In this document: positions 56,718 through 64,000 of the stretch, piece after piece
How the letters are laid out: each line of letters opens with the position of its first letter
How positions within the stretch are numbered: the stretch's first letter is position 1
From: Microbacterium croceum
Lineage (GTDB): Bacteria; Actinomycetota; Actinomycetes; Actinomycetales; Microbacteriaceae
Assembly: GCF_023091245.1 (NCBI RefSeq)
Contig: NZ_JAHWXN010000001.1
Coordinates: 2,294,001-2,358,000, forward strand
Direction of reading: 5' to 3'
DNA: 64,000 nt
Program-made: the position numbers and the translations under genes
Notes under the pieces: model-generated
The model's database searches: none
Seen by the model: only the letters and a program-made list of their open reading frames with translations
What the model was told of the DNA's origin: nothing

Positions 56718-58547
56718 TCAAGCCTTGTGGCGAGGCTTACGGAACGGCTTCTCGTCACGATCCGTGCGCGCCGGGCGCTCGTCGCGGTCGCGGCGCTCAA
56801 AACGGTCTCCGCGGCCTCCGTCGCTGTCGCGCGGCCCACTGTTGCGTCGACCCATTGGTCCACGGTCCGGCTTGATCTCGATCAGACGGCCCGAGATGCG
56901 GGTGTCGCGGAGCTTGTCGAGTACAGCGGGGCTCAGGTTCGAGGGCAGCTCGACGGTCGAGAAGTCGGGACGGATGTTGATGACACCGAAGTCATCGCGT
57001 CCGAGCCCGCCCTCGTTCGCCAGCGCGCCGACGATCTGACGCGGCTCGACACGGTGGCGGCGGCCGACCTCGATGCGGTAGGCGGTGTAGTCGCCGCGTC
57101 CACGGCGTTCGGTGCGTGGCTCGCGGGTGCCTCGCTCGCGGGGCGGACGGCTGTCGGCCTCGAGCGCCTTGGCGAGCGGGTCGTCTGCCGGGTCGAGCAG
57201 CAGCGGGGTGTCGCCCTGCACCACGATCGCGAGCGCCGCGGCCACATCGGCCTCGGGCACATCGTGGTTGCGCACGTAGTGGGCGATCACGTCGCGGAAC
57301 TTGTCGACACGCGCGGCATCGCCCAGCGCTGCGGTGATCGCATCATCGAAGCGGGCGAGACGCGTGGTGTTCACGTCGTCCGTGCTGGGGAGCTGCATCT
57401 GCGTCGGGACCTGACGCGTCGCCTTCTCGATGTGCTTGAGCAGGTAGCGCTCGCGCGGCGTGATGAAGCTGATCGCGTCACCGCTGCGACCGGCACGGCC
57501 GGTGCGTCCGATGCGATGCACATACGACTCGGTGTCGGTGGGAATGTCGAAGTTGATGACGTGGCTGATGCGCTCGACGTCGAGACCACGTGCGGCGACG
57601 TCGGTCGCGACGAGAATGTCGAGCTTGCCTGCCTTCAGCTGGTTCACGCTGCGCTCGCGCTGCGCCTGGGGGACGTCTCCGTTGATCGCCGCAGCGGAAT
57701 AGCCGCGGGCCCGCAGCTTCTCGGCAAGGGTCTCGGTCTCGTTCTTGGTGCGGACGAAGACGATCATCCCGTCGAAGTTCTCGACCTCGAGGATGCGGGT
57801 GAGCGCGTCGACCTTCTGAGCGTAGGACACCACGAGGTAGCGCTGCGTGATGTTCGTACCGGTCGCGGTCTTGGACTTGATGCTGATCTCTTCCGGATCG
57901 CGCAGGTACTTCTGCGCGAGGCGACGGATCTGCGGGGGCATGGTCGCCGAGAACAGGGCGACCTGCTTCTCCACCGGCGTCTGTGCGAGGATCTGCTCCA
58001 CATCTTCCGCGAAGCCCATCTTCAGCATCTCGTCGGCCTCGTCGAGTACCAGGTACTGGAGCTGGGAGAGGTCGAGGGTGCCCTTGGCGAGATGGTCCAT
58101 GATGCGGCCGGGTGTTCCGACGATCACGTGCACGCCGCGGCGCAGGGCAGAGAGCTGCACGCCGTACGCCTGTCCGCCGTAGACGGGCAGCATGTGCACG
58201 CCCTTCATCTTGGACGCGTACGACTCGAAGGCTTCGCAGACCTGCAGTGCGAGCTCACGGGTCGGCGCCAGCACGAGGGCCTGGGGCGACTTCTGCGAGA
58301 CGTCGAGGCGCTCGAGGACGGGAAGTGCGAAGGCCGCGGTCTTACCGGTTCCGGTCTGAGCCATGCCGACGACATCGCGTCCGGCGAGGAGGGTGGGAAT
58401 CGTCGCGGCTTGAATGGGGGAAGGGGTCTCGTATCCGAGATCACGGATCGCCTTGAGGACGGGCCCGGTGATGCCGAGTTCCTCGAATCCGGGGGTCGCG
58501 GGGGAGTCCTCGGGGGCGTCGGTCAGCACTGCATCTTCAGGAGTCAC
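56718..58547 (-). CDS. deaD: DEAD-box ATP-dependent RNA helicase (DeaD/CsdA type), 609 aa
   Basis: The helicase core is complete: Q motif SPIQAATIP, motif I AQTGTGKTA, motif II DEAD, motif III SAT, and motif VI HRIGRTGRAGR. A DbpA-like RNA-binding domain (about 470-545) and an Arg/Asp/Gly-rich tail follow (DRFERRDRDERPARTDRDE). Such proteins aid ribosome assembly and mRNA decay, especially in the cold. It starts with GTG, six bases after TACCCT, and has no Shine-Dalgarno. Confidence 0.94.
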   Translation of the reverse strand: MTPEDAVLTDAPEDSPATPGFEELGITGPVLKAIRDLGYETPSPIQAATIPTLLAGRDVVGMAQTGTGKTAAFALPVLERLDVSQKSPQALVLAPTRELALQVCEAFESYASKMKGVHMLPVYGGQAYGVQLSALRRGVHVIVGTPGRIMDHLAKGTLDLSQLQYLVLDEADEMLKMGFAEDVEQILAQTPVEKQVALFSATMPPQIRRLAQKYLRDPEEISIKSKTATGTNITQRYLVVSYAQKVDALTRILEVENFDGMIVFVRTKNETETLAEKLRARGYSAAAINGDVPQAQRERSVNQLKAGKLDILVATDVAARGLDVERISHVINFDIPTDTESYVHRIGRTGRAGRSGDAISFITPRERYLLKHIEKATRQVPTQMQLPSTDDVNTTRLARFDDAITAALGDAARVDKFRDVIAHYVRNHDVPEADVAAALAIVVQGDTPLLLDPADDPLAKALEADSRPPRERGTREPRTERRGRGDYTAYRIEVGRRHRVEPRQIVGALANEGGLGRDDFGVINIRPDFSTVELPSNLSPAVLDKLRDTRISGRLIEIKPDRGPMGRRNSGPRDSDGGRGDRFERRDRDERPARTDRDEKPFRKPRHKA

Positions 58548-58553
58548 TGACCA

Positions 58554-58559
58554 AGGGTA
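58554..58559 (-). promoter_or_regulatory. Leaderless -10 box TACCCT for the DEAD-box gene
   Basis: On the minus strand TACCCT is followed by six bases (tggtca) and the GTG at 58547. Confidence 0.5.
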
Positions 58560-58594
58560 GCGCGGCGCACGGCTCCCTGCCTGTGAGCGGGTCC

Positions 58595-60295
58595 TCAGGC
58601 ACCCGTCGTGAGGGCCAGGAGCTTCTCTTTCACCTGCCGGCGGAGCACCTTGCCGATGAGGGATTTCGGCAGCTCATCGACGACGAAGATCCTGCGTGGC
58701 ACCTTGTAGGGGGTCAGGATCGTGCGGGCGAAGTCGCGGATGGCCTCGACATCGAGATCGGCGGTACCGTCGACGACGATCGCCGCCACCACCTCCTCGC
58801 CCGAGTGTTCGCTGGGCAACCCGACCACGGCGGCGTCCACCACCCGCGGATGCTGGCGCAGCACGTTCTCGACCTCGGTCGGTGCCACGTTGAAGCCGCC
58901 CGTGATGATCAGCTCCTTGATCCGGTCGACGATGCGGATGAAGCCGGCGGCATCGATCGTGACGATGTCGCCTGTGCGGAACCACCCGTCGACGAAGACC
59001 GCATCGGTCTCCTCGGGCTTGCCGTAGTAGCCGGAGAACACCTGTGGTCCTCTCACGACCAACTCTCCGGGCGAACCTGCGGGGACGTCGGCAGACGGAT
59101 TCTCGGGGTCGACGACTCTGCACTCCGTGCCGGGAAGCGGAAGGCCGACCGTGCCGGGGACGCGGTTGGCCGCCACCGGGTTCGCCATCAGCACCGGGGA
59201 GCATTCGCTGAGCCCGTAGCCTTCGACGAGGTAGCCGTGGGTCGCCTTCTCGAACGGTACGACGAGCTCGTGCGGCAGCGCCATGGCACCGGAGATCGCG
59301 ACCTCGACACCCGCCAGCGACACGCCCTTCTGCGTTGCGGCGGCGAGCAGGCGGTCGGCAATCGGGGGCACGAGCGGCAGGAACGTCGCCGGGTGCTTCT
59401 TCATCACGTCGAGCACCAGATCGGGGTCGAACTTCGGGAACAGCACGAGGCGCGCTCCCATCGACATCGCGAACGTGAGACACAGTGTCAGGCCGTAGGC
59501 GTGGAACATCGGCAGCACGGCGTAGACGACGCACCCCTTGCCGCGCTGGATCGATGGGACCCAGGCCTGCGCCTGAGCCGCGTTGGCGAGCAGGTTGCGA
59601 TGCGTGAGCGCCGCCCCCTTCGGTGTGCCCGTGGTGCCGGACGTGTACTGGATGATCGCCAGGTCGTCGGTGGACGGAGTGGGGTGGGATGCGGGAAGCG
59701 GATCAGTGGAGAGCAGCGCCTCCCACGGCACGGTTCCGCGCACCTTCTCGGTCAGGGCCGCACGCGACTCGCGCGCCTTGGCGACGGGAAGCCGCAGGGC
59801 GAATCGGGTGAGGAATGGCATCGACCGTGTGACATCCACCGAGATCAAGGTGTCGACGGCGAGATCAGAGGGGAACTCCTGGACCGTGGAAACGACCTTG
59901 TTCCAGACGATCGCATGCTTCGCGCCGTGGTCCTCGAACTGCTTGCGCAGCTCGCGCGGCGTGTACAGCGGATTGTGCTCGACGACGACCGCGCCCAGGC
60001 GCAGGACGGCGTAGAAGGCGACGATGTGCTGCGGGCAGTTCGGCAGCACGATCGCGACGGGATCGCCGGCGCGCACGCCGCGGTCGCGCAGGCCGGCGGC
60101 GGCGCGATCGATCGCCGACTGCAGCTCCGCGTACGTGGTCTCACGTCCGAAGAACTGCAACGCCGGTGCGTCGGGGTAGTCCCGAGCGGACGCGGCGACG
60201 ATGTCGATGAGCGAACCGGAAACAGGGGCGAGGTCTTCCGGGACGCCGGCGGCGTAGCTGGCGACCCACGGGCGAGGAGGCTGGAACGTGCTCAC
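58595..60295 (-). CDS. Long-chain acyl-CoA ligase (AMP-forming), 566 aa
   Basis: This ANL-superfamily enzyme activates fatty acids. Motifs are IIQYTSGTTGTPKGAALTH (P-loop-like), GYGLSECSPV, WFRTGDIVTID and the C-terminal Lys in LPKSLIGKVLRR. It resembles FadD. The start is placed at GTG 60295 because TATGCT lies exactly six bases before it; the open frame extends to 60352. Its exact chain-length preference is unknown. It diverges from gatC with 70 bp between the two start codons. Confidence 0.92.
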   Translation of the reverse strand: MSTFQPPRPWVASYAAGVPEDLAPVSGSLIDIVAASARDYPDAPALQFFGRETTYAELQSAIDRAAAGLRDRGVRAGDPVAIVLPNCPQHIVAFYAVLRLGAVVVEHNPLYTPRELRKQFEDHGAKHAIVWNKVVSTVQEFPSDLAVDTLISVDVTRSMPFLTRFALRLPVAKARESRAALTEKVRGTVPWEALLSTDPLPASHPTPSTDDLAIIQYTSGTTGTPKGAALTHRNLLANAAQAQAWVPSIQRGKGCVVYAVLPMFHAYGLTLCLTFAMSMGARLVLFPKFDPDLVLDVMKKHPATFLPLVPPIADRLLAAATQKGVSLAGVEVAISGAMALPHELVVPFEKATHGYLVEGYGLSECSPVLMANPVAANRVPGTVGLPLPGTECRVVDPENPSADVPAGSPGELVVRGPQVFSGYYGKPEETDAVFVDGWFRTGDIVTIDAAGFIRIVDRIKELIITGGFNVAPTEVENVLRQHPRVVDAAVVGLPSEHSGEEVVAAIVVDGTADLDVEAIRDFARTILTPYKVPRRIFVVDELPKSLIGKVLRRQVKEKLLALTTGA

Positions 60296-60301
60296 CCGCT
60301 C

Positions 60302-60307
60302 AGCATA
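60302..60307 (-). promoter_or_regulatory. Leaderless -10 box TATGCT for the acyl-CoA ligase
   Basis: On the minus strand TATGCT is followed by six bases (gagcgg) and the GTG at 60295. This decides the start of the gene. Confidence 0.6.
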
Positions 60308-60353
60308 GGCCGCGTCCCGGGAGCGGCGGGCGAGCGGCGGCGGGCGTGACAAC

Positions 60354-60359
60354 TAGACT
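60354..60359 (+). promoter_or_regulatory. Leaderless -10 box TAGACT for gatCAB
   Basis: TAGACT is followed by six bases (tgggcc) and the GTG at 60366. Confidence 0.6.
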
Positions 60360-60365
60360 TGGGCC

Positions 60366-60665
60366 GTGTCTGAAATCACCCCTGATCTTGTACGCCATCT
60401 CGGTGTGCTCGCGCGCATCCAGCTGAACGACGACGAGGTGTCGCGGCTCACGGGCCAGCTCGACGCCATCGTGGACAACATCGCGAAGGTGTCCGAGGTG
60501 GCAACCGACGACATCGTCGCGACGAGCCACCCGATTCCGCTGAGCAATGTCTTCCGTCCCGATGTGGTCGGCACGACGCTCACGCACGAGCAGGTGCTCC
60601 AGAACGCACCGGATGCCGCCGACGGCCGCTTCCGCGTCACGGCGATCTTGGGAGAAGAGCAGTGA
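60366..60665 (+). CDS. gatC: Asp/Glu-tRNA amidotransferase subunit C, 99 aa
   Basis: The GatC family pattern is seen in [27 protein letters not shown] and the C-terminal [14 protein letters not shown]. It stabilises GatA and helps GatA contact GatB. It starts with GTG and overlaps gatA by 4 bp. The three subunits convert Glu-tRNA(Gln) and Asp-tRNA(Asn) to the amidated forms in bacteria that lack GlnRS or AsnRS. Confidence 0.96.
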   Translation: MSEITPDLVRHLGVLARIQLNDDEVSRLTGQLDAIVDNIAKVSEVATDDIVATSHPIPLSNVFRPDVVGTTLTHEQVLQNAPDAADGRFRVTAILGEEQ

Positions 60666-62203
60666 GCGACATCATCCGACTGACCGCGGCAGAACTCGCC
60701 GCGAAGCTCGCGTCGCGCGAGGTGTCGAGCGTCGAGGCGACGCAGGCGCACCTCGACCGCATCGCCGCGGTGGACGGCGACGTCCACGCCTTCCTGCACA
60801 TCAACGCCCATGCGCTCGACACGGCTGCGGCGATCGACGCTCAGCGCGCGGCGGGGGAGGACCTGGGTCCTCTCGCCGGCGTCCCCCTGGCGATCAAGGA
60901 CGTCCTGGTCACGACCGATCAGCCCACCACCAGCGGCTCGCGCATCCTCGAGGGCTACCTCTCGCCGTATGACGCCACCGTGGTCGCCCGTTCCCGCGCC
61001 GCCGGCCTCGTGCCGCTGGGCAAGACCAACATGGACGAGTTCGCCATGGGGTCCTCCACGGAGCACTCGGCCTACGGTCCCACCCGCAACCCGTGGGACC
61101 TCGACCGCATCCCCGGCGGATCCGGTGGGGGCTCGGCCGCCGCCGTCGCCGCCTTCGAGGCGCCGATCGCGCTCGGCTCCGACACCGGCGGGTCCATCCG
61201 CCAGCCGGCCCACGTCACCGGAACGGTCGGCGTGAAGCCGACCTACGGCGGAGTCAGCCGCTACGGCGCCATCGCTCTGGCGTCGAGCCTGGACCAGGTC
61301 GGCCCGGTCTCCCGGACCGTCCTCGATGCCGGACTGCTGCACGATGTCATCGGAGGCCACGACCCGAAGGACTCCACCTCCCTCAGCGACCAGTGGCCGT
61401 CGTTCGCCGCCGCGGCGCGCGAAGGCGCACGCGGCGATGTGCTCAAGGGGCTGAAGGTCGGTGTCATCCGCGAGCTCCCCGACAGCGGCTTCCAGCCCGG
61501 AGTCGCCGAGTCGTTCCGCAGCGCGCTCGCGCTCATGGAGGCTCAGGGAGCGGAGATCGTCGAGATCGGCGCTCCGCACTTCGAGTACGGCGTCGCCGCC
61601 TACTACCTGATCCTCCCCGCCGAGGCATCGAGCAACCTTGCGAAGTTCGACTCGGTTCGCTTCGGCCTGCGCGTCACTCCGGACGGGAACCCCACGGTCG
61701 AGGACGTCATGTCCGCGACGCGCGATGCCGGATTCGGTGACGAGGTCAAGCGACGCATCATCCTCGGCACCTATGCGCTGTCCGCCGGATACTACGACGC
61801 GTACTACGGCAGCGCCCAGAAGGTCCGCACGCTGATCCAGCAGGACTTCGCCGCGGCCTTCGCCGACGTCGACGTGATCGCGACGCCGTCGGCTCCGACC
61901 ACGGCGTTCAAGCTCGGTGAGAAGATCGACGACCCGCTGCAGATGTACCTGAACGACATCACGACAATTCCGGTGAACCTCGCCGGAGTGCCCGGCATCT
62001 CGATCCCCAGCGGTCTCGCCGCCGAGGACGGCCTGCCCGTCGGCATCCAGTTCATCGCCCCGGCGAGGGAGGACGCCCGTCTGTACCGCGTCGGCGCCGC
62101 GCTCGAAGCGGTGCTCCTCGACTCCTGGGGTGCGCCGCTCCTCACGCGTGCACCGCGGTTGAGCGAACGCAGCGAGACGAACCACGCAGGAGGGAACCGC
62201 TGA
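60662..62203 (+). CDS. gatA: Asp/Glu-tRNA amidotransferase subunit A, 513 aa
   Basis: This amidase-signature enzyme supplies ammonia from glutamine. The catalytic Lys is in [11 protein letters not shown], the cis-Ser and nucleophilic Ser are in [10 protein letters not shown] and [12 protein letters not shown]. Length is normal. The GTG start overlaps gatC by 4 bp and the TGA overlaps the gatB ATG by one base. Confidence 0.97.
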   Translation: MSDIIRLTAAELAAKLASREVSSVEATQAHLDRIAAVDGDVHAFLHINAHALDTAAAIDAQRAAGEDLGPLAGVPLAIKDVLVTTDQPTTSGSRILEGYLSPYDATVVARSRAAGLVPLGKTNMDEFAMGSSTEHSAYGPTRNPWDLDRIPGGSGGGSAAAVAAFEAPIALGSDTGGSIRQPAHVTGTVGVKPTYGGVSRYGAIALASSLDQVGPVSRTVLDAGLLHDVIGGHDPKDSTSLSDQWPSFAAAAREGARGDVLKGLKVGVIRELPDSGFQPGVAESFRSALALMEAQGAEIVEIGAPHFEYGVAAYYLILPAEASSNLAKFDSVRFGLRVTPDGNPTVEDVMSATRDAGFGDEVKRRIILGTYALSAGYYDAYYGSAQKVRTLIQQDFAAAFADVDVIATPSAPTTAFKLGEKIDDPLQMYLNDITTIPVNLAGVPGISIPSGLAAEDGLPVGIQFIAPAREDARLYRVGAALEAVLLDSWGAPLLTRAPRLSERSETNHAGGNR

Positions 62204-63717
62204 TGGCCACCGCCAAGCTCATGGACTTCGACAAGGCGCTCGAGCTGTTCGAGCCGGTTCTCGGATTCGAGGTGCACGTCGAGCTGAACACCAACACCAA
62301 GATGTTCTCCGACGCCCCGAACCCGGCGAACGAGGCCTTCCACTCCGCCGCGCCGAACACGCTCATCGCGCCCGTGGACCTCGGCCTGCCCGGCTCGCTG
62401 CCGGTCGTGAACGAGACCGCGATCCGCTCGTCGATCAGTCTGGGTCTCGCCCTCGGCTGCTCGATCGCCGATTCGAGCCGGTTCGCGCGGAAGAACTACT
62501 TCTACCCCGACCTGGGCAAGAACTACCAGATCTCGCAGTACGACGAGCCGATCGCGTTCGAGGGCTCTGTCGAGGTCGAGCTCGAGGACGGCACTCTCGT
62601 GACGATCCCGATCGAGCGGGCGCACATGGAGGAGGACGCCGGCAAGCTCACCCACATGGGTGGTGCGACCGGCCGCATCCAGGGTGCGGAGTACTCGCTC
62701 GTCGACTACAACCGCGCGGGCGTTCCTCTCGTGGAGATCGTGACCAAGGTGATCTTCGGGGCAGAGCACCGTGCTCCCGAGGTCGCGAAGGCCTACGTCT
62801 CGACGATCCGCGACATCGTGCGCAGCCTCGGCATCTCCGAGGCACGCCTCGAGCGCGGCAACCTCCGCTGTGATGCCAACGTCTCGCTGCGCCCGCGCGG
62901 CACCGAGAAGCTGGGCACGCGCACCGAGACGAAGAACGTCAACTCGATGCGTTCGGTCGAGCGCGCTGTGCGGTACGAGATCCAGCGGCAGGCGCAGATC
63001 CTCGCCGACGGCGGCACGATCACTCAGGAGACGCGTCACTGGCACGAGGACACCGGCACGACCTCGCCCGGTCGTCCGAAGTCCGACGCCGACGACTACC
63101 GTTACTTCCCCGAGCCCGATCTGCTGCCCGTCCAGCCGGCGCCGGAGCTGATCGAGGAGCTGCGGGCTGCATTGCCCGAGCAGCCCGTCGCGCGCCGCCG
63201 CCGTCTGAAGGCGGACTGGGGCTTCACCGACCTGGAGTTCCAGGACGTCCGTAACGGCGGCCTGATCGATGAGGTCGAGGCGACGATCGCCGCCGGGGCC
63301 ACTCCCGCGACAGCTCGCAAGTGGTGGACGGGCGAGATCAGCCGCTTGGCGAACGCGCACGAGAAGGACGCCGCCGCCCTGATCAGCCCGCAGAACGTGG
63401 CTGCGCTGCAGCTGCTCGTCGATGCGGGAACCCTGACGGACAAGCTCGCACGCCAGGTGCTCGAAGGTGTCATCGCCGGAGAGGGCACGCCGCAGGAGGT
63501 CGTCGACGCCCGCGGACTCGCTGTGGTGTCGGATGACGGTGCGCTCATCGCCGCGATCGATGAGGCTCTCGCCGCTCAGCCCGACGTGCTCGCGAAGATC
63601 CAGGACGGTAAGGTCCAGGCGGCCGGCGCCGTGATCGGTGCCGTGATGAAGGCCATGAAGGGCCAGGCCGACGCCGCTCGGGTGCGCGAACTGGTTCTCG
63701 AGCGCGCAGCGCAGTAA
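62203..63717 (+). CDS. gatB: Asp/Glu-tRNA amidotransferase subunit B, 504 aa
   Basis: GatB carries the kinase site that activates the tRNA-bound acid. The start [20 protein letters not shown] and the [21 protein letters not shown] stretch are diagnostic, and a C-terminal YqeY-like helical tail (about 355-504) binds tRNA. The ATG overlaps the gatA stop by one base after GGAGG. A terminator hairpin follows. Confidence 0.97.
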   Translation: MATAKLMDFDKALELFEPVLGFEVHVELNTNTKMFSDAPNPANEAFHSAAPNTLIAPVDLGLPGSLPVVNETAIRSSISLGLALGCSIADSSRFARKNYFYPDLGKNYQISQYDEPIAFEGSVEVELEDGTLVTIPIERAHMEEDAGKLTHMGGATGRIQGAEYSLVDYNRAGVPLVEIVTKVIFGAEHRAPEVAKAYVSTIRDIVRSLGISEARLERGNLRCDANVSLRPRGTEKLGTRTETKNVNSMRSVERAVRYEIQRQAQILADGGTITQETRHWHEDTGTTSPGRPKSDADDYRYFPEPDLLPVQPAPELIEELRAALPEQPVARRRRLKADWGFTDLEFQDVRNGGLIDEVEATIAAGATPATARKWWTGEISRLANAHEKDAAALISPQNVAALQLLVDAGTLTDKLARQVLEGVIAGEGTPQEVVDARGLAVVSDDGALIAAIDEALAAQPDVLAKIQDGKVQAAGAVIGAVMKAMKGQADAARVRELVLERAAQ

Positions 63718-63728
63718 CCCTCGACCTT

Positions 63729-63749
63729 GGGCCTCCATGTCGGAGGCCC
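63729..63749 (+). terminator. Terminator after gatB
   Basis: GGGCCTCC and GGAGGCCC form a perfect 8-bp stem with a 5-base loop (atgtc), 12 bases after the gatB stop. Confidence 0.6.
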
Positions 63750-63753
63750 TAGG

Positions 63754-63759
63754 GAGAAT
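63754..63759 (+). promoter_or_regulatory. Possible leaderless box GAGAAT for dinB
   Basis: GAGAAT is followed by six bases (ggtcat) and the ATG at 63766. First position is G, so the match is weaker. Confidence 0.3.
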
Positions 63760-63765
63760 GGTCAT

Positions 63766-64000
63766 ATGGGACACGGCGATGGTAGAGGGCGGACCGTCTC
63801 GCCCGCGGATGCCGATGACTCCGGCACCCGTATCCTCCACGTCGACATGGACGCGTTCTATGCAGCGGTCGAGGTGCTCGACGATCCCCGCCTGCGGGGG
63901 CTGCCGCTGATCATCGGCGCCCCGGACGGACGATCCGTCGTGTCCAGCGCGTCCTATGAGGCCCGACGCTACGGAGTACGCGCAGCGATGCCGGTCGCCC
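63766..64000 (+). CDS. dinB: DNA polymerase IV, N-terminal part (cut by window edge)
   Basis: About 78 residues are present. The Y-family palm starts with [19 protein letters not shown], where the Asp binds catalytic metal, followed by [31 protein letters not shown]. This is the DinB pattern; Pol IV copies damaged DNA with low fidelity. A hydrophilic N-terminal extension of about 22 residues precedes the core. The rest lies beyond the window. Confidence 0.92.
   Translation, partial: MGHGDGRGRTVSPADADDSGTRILHVDMDAFYAAVEVLDDPRLRGLPLIIGAPDGRSVVSSASYEARRYGVRAAMPVA

Overview
This is a 64 kb stretch of chromosomal DNA from a high-GC Gram-positive bacterium. The proteins look like Micrococcales, most probably Microbacteriaceae and perhaps Microbacterium. 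Evidence includes the mutM/smc/ftsY neighbourhood, a DUF2469 protein beside rnhB and yraN, a GlgE maltosyltransferase, a two-repeat DivIVA-like protein after cdsA, and many starts without a Shine-Dalgarno. The genus is an inference; the sequence alone does not prove it.

Layout. 1-4.3 kb: the 3' end of mutM, then a minus-strand accessory block. In transcription order the block holds a promoter, a 36-codon ORF with an ideal Shine-Dalgarno, a stem-loop, a 92-aa unknown protein, a decayed GNAT copy, an intact tandem GNAT acetyltransferase, and an ABC ATPase with its FtsX-type permease. 4.4-14.6 kb: smc, ftsY, a small unknown gene, lipB-lipA, a TetR regulator, a membrane protein/sigma factor pair, and ffh. 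14.6-22.9 kb: an EamA exporter divergent from a LysR regulator; glpD-glpF-glpK divergent from a SorC-family regulator; a YbdK-type carboxylate-amine ligase. 23-29.5 kb: rpsP-khpA-rimM-trmD, a histidine phosphatase, map, a small membrane protein, rplS, lepB-rnhB and a DUF2469 gene. 29.6-34.4 kb: yraN-comM-dprA, a XerC-type recombinase and an M23-type secreted protein. 34.6-41.4 kb: rpsB-tsf, pyrH, frr-cdsA-DivIVA-like gene, a transglycosylase-like secreted protein, a small Cys/His protein and a hydrolase. 41.4-51.9 kb: an AI-2E exporter, an unusual three-TM protein coupled to a YbbN-like thioredoxin, and glgX-glgE-glgB. 52-64 kb: a cysteine desulfurase, mnmA, ligA, a DEAD-box helicase, an acyl-CoA ligase, gatCAB and the 5' end of dinB.

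How the genes work together. Most of the window is housekeeping: protein targeting (ftsY, ffh, lepB), translation (S16, L19, S2, EF-Ts, Frr, RimM, TrmD, MnmA, GatCAB), chromosome maintenance (smc, xerC, ligA, rnhB, dprA) and envelope precursors (cdsA). Metabolic modules are lipoate synthesis, glycerol catabolism and GlgE-type glycogen metabolism. The cysteine desulfurase next to mnmA probably feeds sulfur to tRNA thiolation.

I see no CRISPR array, prophage, insertion sequence, tRNA or rRNA, and no convincing multi-gene novel system. The most interesting signals are regulatory. A TANNNT or CANNNT box lies exactly six bases before the start codon of many genes (leaderless promoters). One of these apparently drives a 12-codon reading frame that overlaps the smc start. 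There are also perfect palindromes at the glp regulator and over the promoter of the three-TM gene.
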